64,000 nt of DNA from Streblospio benedicti (Eukaryota; Annelida; Polychaeta; Spionida; Spionidae), in contig CM032665.1 of assembly GCA_019095985.1 (NCBI GenBank), positions 42,268,303 to 42,332,302 of the forward strand, given 5' to 3'. The notes beneath the pieces were generated by a model. That model had not been told where the DNA came from, did no database searches, and saw only the letters and a program-made list of their open reading frames with translations. The position numbers were made by a program, and so were the translations under genes. Of this stretch, positions 50,301 to 59,300 are shown piece after piece; positions within the stretch are counted from its first letter, which is position 1, and each line of letters begins with the position of its first letter.

Positions 50301-53300
50301 GCAGCTAATAAGCTAGAATCGTATTTTTTTCCTAAAAGGAAAAAAAATGATTTTAATGCATTTGCATTTGACTTCACTGTTTCACCAGCCATGGATCTGT
50401 ATTGTTTGTCTTCAGTCTGCTCGCTCTAGGCCAACGTCTGCTGCGGTAAGAATGCTATTGATTGCAAACAATGTGGTTGCGGCAAAGGTGTATAGGGTGT
50501 GTCTGATATTTTGTAAATATCGTCATGATTTCATTACAAAGTTCAGTATATATACTATTAAGAAATTAAAAAGCAATTATATTCAAATCCATTGTACTTT
50601 GAAAAATATCAATTGATTGTCATGTATTTTTTCGTGTTAGTTGTGTTTCTTTTTTTCTGCTATGAAATTTTGATTTAGGAAGAAAAAAACATCATTTCGA
50701 TTGGTGTATTCACTTTGATTTTGTTGTACTAGAATTATTGAAACAAAAAATGCTTCTTGTATCTTGTGTGCAGATATGAGCTTTTAGTTAAGAAATCAAA
50801 TAATTGATTCACAGAAATGTACTATCAAAAATAATGCTGTGTTTTTCTCTTGATTATAAGCTCATGGATCTATAACAGGCTCATATAATTTACCATAATT
50901 CCTTGCATAAATATGCTATACCTGTATCAAAACAAAAGATCATATTTTGAAGAAATTTTTGTAAAATTATGAAGGAATAATGATTTTATAAACAAAGTGC
51001 ATGGGCCTATATTCAAACACAAAATTCACCCACACTAATGAACTTTCATTTTTATTGAACATTTTCAGTGATTATTTTTATATTTTATGTTTATCGTGGT
51101 GTGATTAGTATTGGATCTTTCATCTAATGCTTGTGTTATATTTAGTGAAGACAGTGCATGAGTGATTAGTCTTCAAACAGTATTTATGTTTTTTGATGTA
51201 CCTCTATTTGGACACAAAAATCGCAAAATATAGAGGCACAGATACATTTATGCAAGGATTTATGGTACAAACAATAGAATCTGCTCACATACAGTACATT
51301 GACGTGAACACACAAAAATGCCCCTGGATCTATGTAGCAATTGTTGCATAAATTTATTTTTTAAAGTAATCCATGAAGACAACATTCAATCATAGTGGGA
51401 GGAAAGCTGTATGTGTTGTTAAAAATCCGTACAAAACAAGGCGATGGGCCATAGATGGCCTATTACATAGGCCTGGACTGGGCATCCAGGTCCCACTATC
51501 AGAATGAGGAGTCATTTAATTAGAGCCTGGCTTAATAAGTTTGACTGGATAGATGAAAAATAGATTCAATTTATAATATCTATAAACAAAACCTACATTT
51601 AAAAGGATTCTGAGATATGATACTACGATTGGTGACTTCTGTAGACTGCAGTCATGCTTGTATTACCTGCTGCAGATACATGGGATACAAAGCAAACATC
51701 TTTATTACAATCGAATTTTTTAATGTTTTCATTTTAATTGATCACATGGTTGAGCCTCATTTTGATTGCAATGTGGCAGACGTGTGAAAATTGCCCAGTT
51801 TGTTTTTAGTTTTACATACTTTTAATAGTCTATTTCAAAACTGTTGAAATATCATTCTCAATTTTCATGTAACATCTGTTGCCACAAGCTCATGAGAAGT
51901 GACAAAGTACAATCATTCATAATTTATTATATCATTTACTATAAGTTCATGTTAGTAAAAGAATGTCATTTTGGTCACCAAGGTTTCACAATAATTTTTT
52001 TTTTTCATGTGACGAAGAGGTTCGATAAGAAAATCTCAATTATAACTGACTGCTTATCTCTAGTTTTAGAAGTGGTGGTTTGGTCAACTTGCCTATTTTT
52101 ATTGCCTGTATGTTCACGCTTTTTTCTCTTTTCAATCCTACACTTAGAAATATATCGAAAAAAGGCAGCAGGCCTATGAGGTTTGTAAAATGAATTTTCA
52201 TTCACTTTACACAGCTTAAGTGGTTTGTGTAATTTTATTATACTGTGTTCTATCTCATACAAATGTAATAATAGTGCAAGTGAGTGTTAACAGTAGATGT
52301 AGACATGCAGATTTCTTCTATGTCAATAATTGCAGTTTTAAAACTTGATAGCAATATAGTCGAAGAAAGGTTTACATATTGAACATGTGATCTAATGTTC
52401 TTCCAATAGCTGGTGCAATTTTCTGAATGATTTACTTGTCATTTTATTTTATTGCAAATCTCTCTTTGTATGGCCTTGTGGCAAACTTTTGAGCATCTTT
52501 TGAAGATTTTTTTCCCATTATTAGTCTATTCAAAGTTTAAAAAACCCATAGAACAAACCAGAGGAAAAGGTAGACATATGAATCGTAATTTTGATATGTA
52601 AACCTTCAGTTTTTCAAACCTAAATTCGTGCTCAATATTTATAGAATAAAATTATTCAAACTTTTTTTTTTCATGTTACAAATTGTGAGAAGCATTGTTG
52701 TAGTCTAGGTTTGAAGTGGATATTTATTATCTTTGTTGTGTTTGGGTTAAAATGTAAATTTATCTTTCTAGTTTTAGCACCTTTTTTCTGCAATTTTCAA
52801 TGTATACAGCTGATTCAAGATAAATCACCACAATACATTGGCCTTTGAAAAATATGCTCATTAGAGAAAGTGTCTTATAGGATCTTGTAGATATGATTCA
52901 AGTAATTGTAAGGGAAAGTAAAGCTATTGAGCTTTTGTCATGCCACATTTGATCTTATTTTCAGATTGGATTTATATTGTTCGATGTATCAATCATACAC
53001 ATGTCAACATAAAATTAATAATGTATCGGTTATACATTTTTGGAATTGTGTGTGCTCGGTACATTAGAAATATTTCTAATATTAGTATGAGCTGGGGAAA
53101 ACTGCAGTTATACAAATAAAATTTTAATATGATGTCTATGCGTAGATGATGTAATTCCTGGTTTAGTAAACCTTTCATCTTGTAGAAAGAATATTCAGAC
53201 ATCAATGGTTGCATCCAACTCCATGAATTCTTCTGCATTAAATTGAAGTTCCATAACAGGGCCCCCAAAATGAGAAAAATGATAATTGTCTATAGAAATA

Positions 53301-56300
53301 ACATCCTGAAAAAAAACATCCAAACCAACAGACTCACATGTGAATGCAATTGGGACATAATATTTTGAGTGAGTGAGAATACTCATCCTTAGGCCTAGTA
53401 ACTCGCAATTTTCATCTGTTCAGACATCACAGATACTGGTCTCAGACAAAAATTGGGTACTTATCCCTATTGGCCCAGAATATGTGTACATATAGATACT
53501 GTAGGGCCGTAGCTACATATGAGGAATGGGAGGCAATTGCATCCTATGTATTTTTTTTCATTTTTGTTTTTGTTAATCTCTAAATAAAATAGATTTTTAA
53601 GATACTTCGTTTCTTAAGTTACTTTTCTCTCTGAAATAGCATCAGGCACTATGAAAAAAGGTCTAAGTTTTCAAAATTTCTTGAGGAACCATACCGCCTA
53701 GCCCCCTTGAAAACCCGCTCATCATCCCCCAAACACCATAGAAAAGCTGTTCGCCTATATTTACCTGCATCCTTGCCTCCTATCATTCACAATCGTGCCT
53801 ACAGCGCTGTACTGTGTGTGTCCTCAGCAAGCGAAGCGTCCGGCGTCTGCGTCACAGAAGCGTGGGGCTGCGTCGGCCACCGGGCTGAGCATCAACGCGG
53901 CGGGTCTGAGCGGCGACGAGATCCGCATGGTGCGGCGCGCCAAGGAGGAGTTCCAGCGGCGCGGCGGCTGGATGAGGATCTTCCCCTCACCGGACTCGTG
54001 GGAACTCTACAGGTAAGGCAAATACCACAAGAAGATCTGGGGAAAGGTTGATCGAATTAATTACATCTATTAAACTTGTGGGGTTTCTGCAGGTAAGTCG
54101 AATACAACAAGAATATCCGGGAAAGACAATTGATTAAATCAATTATATCTGCTAGTCATTTGTTATGTGTGTTAAGTCTTTGACCTCATTATTGCATATA
54201 CAGTGCATCTCTTTCTTTATATTTTTAGCTCTTATATGCAGTTTTCCTCAAACAACAACCTCATCTTGTGGCAGCAGTTGTTCCCGGAACGTGCTAGAAA
54301 CACGTCCCACAAACCCACCACTGCTAGCTACTCTTCTGGTCTTGCCAGAGCCAAGTGAGTGCATTATGTTCTATTCAATAACGGCGAATGGTTAGAAGAA
54401 ATGAAACCCTCAATTAACTAGCAATTTTTAACGTAACCAGATGGTATGTATAATGTATCATGCCACAAAGGCATAATATTCTTAAGTTTGAAAACAAGTG
54501 TGATAAATATCAGCAATTCACACATGATTCTCAATAATGGACATTTATGCTTGACGACCGTGTTAAAATCATCATAATAGCTCAAATTTGCCCTGTGCTT
54601 TTTTGCAGGAGTGTTCACTTGCACAGTGCGGCGTACCCCCAGCTCCATGTGTCGTCCCAGGTACAGTCACGCAATGCTACTTTTAACCACTTTTTAACAT
54701 TATAACAAATCATAATAAGTAGTTGAATATTTGTCTTTTTGAGCACTTTACTTACCAATTGAAATTGATATTTTCTTAAAAGTTTTCTTTGCATTATTTA
54801 ATATCTCAATTGTATTTTCGGCATGTATATTCTTCTTAATATATACCATTTATATATAGAATTTAACTATCTGGTATCTGGTATGTTACATGATGCCTGC
54901 AGTTGACAACTAACTAGCAAATTTTGCATGTTGCTTTCATTATACTGTGTCACAAAATAGGTAGGAAAAGTTGAATCTTTCATGGCTAAAATATAGGTCT
55001 TCACTTCAGGTTGCAATTTTATTGAAGCCTTAATTTTTCGTTTCAGTATTTGTAATTGGCATCAGTCAACATATAGTTAGGTTTTGAATTATTATGAATT
55101 GTATGAGGTTATATTAGTAGAATCACAGTCTAGATAGTAGGCATTTAAAATTGTATCAGTAACTTTCTTTATATTCTAGTCTATTGTGTCTGATGTACTT
55201 CGTATTACAGAATCCTTCCGTTGACTGGGATAGAATAAATCCTAAAGGGGTAATGAATGAGTTTTGTAAATGGTAGAAAAAAAATAATGTAAAATTCAAT
55301 AAACCTTCGAATTTCTAACACTGGTTTGCCATTTAGCAAAACACAGTTTATGATTTCGTCAGCATTCTTTATAGAATATTCATTTTCAACATTCATGATT
55401 CTTTTATTCAATGTTATTACCTGCTTTTGTTTTCAACATTGTGTTGGAAACTATGTTACGTTATGTTGATAGATTTCATTTGCATACTACATCTATTGAT
55501 TTCTTTTAACTTTGTGTGACAATGAATAAACTATTTTATTTCTAGTTAGATTATGAGTTTCTGCGCAGAGTGCCCTTTGGTTTCAATTTATTTAGATAAG
55601 AACATTCTTGATGGCTTCTTTATATCACAAAAGAAGTACGTTGCTCAATTTTTCAGACGGACATTTCATGTTGTACACACATATCATATTGTGGTGTATG
55701 TCTATATGCTTCTAAATTGATGATAATGATAAGATTTTTGGCTAACATTTTGCTAGGAACTCAGACAACTAGCTTGAATACCCATACTCCATTGATTTCA
55801 CAAATCTAGTATGTGTATGAAAGTGCGTTTTCGTATTTCATATAATGTTAGTCAAAATAACTATGAATCCAGAAACAAATAGAGAACATTTTGAATGATA
55901 CAAAGATGTTAGGAATGACTGATATGAATATTGTTCTTCAGAGACAGCTTGTACTTAAGCAACGCCAGGTAGACATACTTCTGTAGCATGTTCAGTATTG
56001 GTAGCATGGTCTTTTTTTATGTTTCACTGGTCGCTGTATACGCTTCATACCCTTTCCATTGGTATTTTTGCAGGGTCTGCTTCACTCTTTCAAACACACA
56101 TGAAATATATCATAATGCACTTATTGTAGATGTGAATTTTAAATGGCATTACATGTTGTCATTGCCATATTATTGGTGAAAATTTTATACGATTTTTTAA
56201 ACTGTAGTCTTTTAATAATTGGTGGAAAAATCGAATTTTGAAATCAGAATAGAAGTGCTATTGAACATTTTAGTATAGTGTCCAATTTATTCATCAACAT

Positions 56301-59300
56301 TTATAAATAAACTTCTTGTATTTTGCTTCATTAAAATCTTTCATTGCTGTAATGTTTAATTACTCCAATTTACGAATAATATGTAGATTTATTAAATTGG
56401 TTTTCAATTTTAAGAATGTAAACAAATATTCAATGATCTGTAGTATTTCTTTAATTAGATCAATTTGTTTTGTAACTTTCACTTCATGGTAACATCATAT
56501 ACTGAAAAGGATGTATCATAAACACATTACTGGACCACATAGAGTTCAATGCAATGGGATGTGAATTAAGTTAAACTTTAATGCCTAAAGAATTTTTGTT
56601 CAAATAAAATCAACCCGTTTCTAAAATTTGACATGCTTATGGGTAGAAAAAACCCCAAAATGAGTGGTAAAAAATTGTTTCAATAGCACTGATAAAGATA
56701 TGAGTATTTTTTTGTATTTTTTTTGTGGATATATGTACATGTATATATATATATTTTTTTTTTTTTATGGAGTGGAAAACAAATATCTGAATACGTTGGA
56801 AGAAAAAGCATGGGCTGAAATCACTTGCAATGTGTTCGTTGTGATGGTTTTTTGTTTCTATGATAATGTTACTTTCTGTTGTTCGCGTCATACATGTATG
56901 TTCATACCGAAGTATAAATATAAGTTGTACTTTGAAATGCTTTCACTGTTCGTGTTGAGTGGTATTATATATGATGATGATAAGAAAAAATTCTTTAAAG
57001 AAAAAAAAATTTCCTTTTTTTTCAATGATCCTGTTAGGAATTAGATGTCGTTGTATTGAGTGATCAATTCACATCTATTACTATTGTTATTCATTCACAC
57101 AAGCGTTCCAATTTTTCAATCTTATAAACTCATAATCTTAGTAAAATTTCACTGCAAAAACATGATGAGTTTGGTCTTGGGAATTTATCTATTCATGAGG
57201 GCATATAATTTTCTAATGAATATACGAGTATTTTTATGTCTTCACATGTTACAATATGTCCAGGTATTTTTTTTATAATTCTTACCTTGAAATTTGTATT
57301 CCTTGTGAATCTCACAAGATATTTGAATAAAATCAATCAACGTTTTGCCCATATTGTGAAAATTTGTATCAACTTCTTTTGCAGCAAGTGGATAGAAAAC
57401 ATCTAATGATAATTCATTTGTAAATGTCAAATATGACATATTATATTATTTTTCATTTAAAAAAATCTATGTAATGATTTGTTTTTTTCTATTGCAGGAC
57501 GATGCGTTAGCGCAGGCGCTGGCTCGGTCGCTGCAATACGAGCGCAAGCTGAGTACTCTGGGTCAGAGGCAGCGGCGGAAACCCACACAGCGGCAGCGCG
57601 CAATACTGGGGGCCCCAAACCTCAACGGCTGTACGTATTGTACTGTCATGGGGATTTAATGATAATACATTGGATTTTTATACTAACAGACAACTTCACG
57701 AAGAATAGCAAGTTTACACGCTAACATGAGTTTACATAACTTCATTTACACATTTACACACACATACAACTACAACTACGTACATGTAGATGTAGATGCA
57801 GAGTTCATTTAGCTTTCTTTTCCGATCTAATACAGTTGCATTATATATTCAGGTATTTAGTTTGTGTACATGTACAAAATAATTCAAAGAATGAATACAT
57901 TTTCTGTGGTCATAGTTGAGGGGAAGATTTTTGTGAGCCATACGACATTGTCTAGTTCATAAATGATCTTGTACAAGCCCCCAAAAATGATTTTACTTTT
58001 CTAGCATATAAAGGCAGTCTCGTTCAGGGTGTGGAAGAAACGTCATCAGAAGCTAACGTTAGTGCCAAACGAAATGTGCCAAAGAATACTCGACCAGCTA
58101 CTAAAGAGGAGGTGCAAGCGGCACAGGCGGTAAGTCTGGTTTTAGACTAAAAATAGTCACATCGGGGTTCAAATCAAAACATGAACACATGCTTTTATAT
58201 GGACTATATCTTATTTTTTCTCTTTGTAATGCCAACATAAAAACATTATAACCCGCAAAATTCTTTTTTAGGAATGCATGAGTTGTTAAGATTTTTATGT
58301 AAATTATCATCAATGTACCTCATAAACTGAGACTGAATTATAACAAATAATAGCTTTTTCACAAATTCATGGTGAGATGAAAATAAAATATAGATGCATT
58401 AGATAAATCAATGAAACCACATACTCTAATAAGACCACTTTCCTCAGTCCTTGTATACACTTGTTTTCTGATTCCAATATAAGGAACCTCCATATAAATA
58501 ACACCTTTTAAACCATTGAGACCATGATTTAAGTCGATTTAGTCTTTATCAAGTGGTTGTTAAAAAGAGAGAATGCATTGTAAACAATGTGAAAATATGT
58601 GACACATTTGTTTGTCATCTCCTTGTGATGTACTTACAGGCCCAGGAGAAGCAGGAGAAAGAGCAGACATCGCCGCCCCCTCCACCACCACCCAGCAAGC
58701 CACAGCAGCAGAAACCAGCAGAGCCCAAGTACAACGTGGTGCAACTCCTAGAAAAGGGCAAGACGATGAGGTAGTGTGTTTGCAGTGTATGTGTGTGACT
58801 AAAATTAAGTCATAGAGACATATTTTAATCTTATGCTGGATGGCTAACGGTTACAAACATACATCATCTATTTGTTAGAACACAGTTAAAACTCATTGTA
58901 TATATATATATATTTTTTTTATTCTTCGGACTATGCAATATGATCAAATAAATAGTCCAATATTTTTCAAATTTTATAAAGTTTTATTGAAACTAGTTTC
59001 ACAATGCTGCAATGTACAGTCTTAATTCAATTGTGGATAGGCGAATCACAGTATCATCTACATGTATATATCATTGGTAAGGAAAAATAAGCACAGCCAT
59101 TAATTATGAGGAGTGTTGACAGTTTGATATTTTGAAACCAGCCAGTGCACTGGGCTTTTTAAATCCAGGTGTGCAATGGGCTTTAAATCTATAAAGTATC
59201 TTGTCCCAAATTTGGGCTTATTACTTATTGGATTATTATACCGTGAACATCCGACTTTGAAGGCTGAGTGAATGGGAAAGGTGTGAAACCCACGATGATC

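Larger units (their letters stand above)
54661..57497. other. TTLL5 intron region with two candidate microexons
   Basis: 2.8 kb, AT-rich, with a (TA)n/T-run near 56740-56766. Candidate microexons at 55211 and 55942 are listed separately. Confidence 0.5.
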
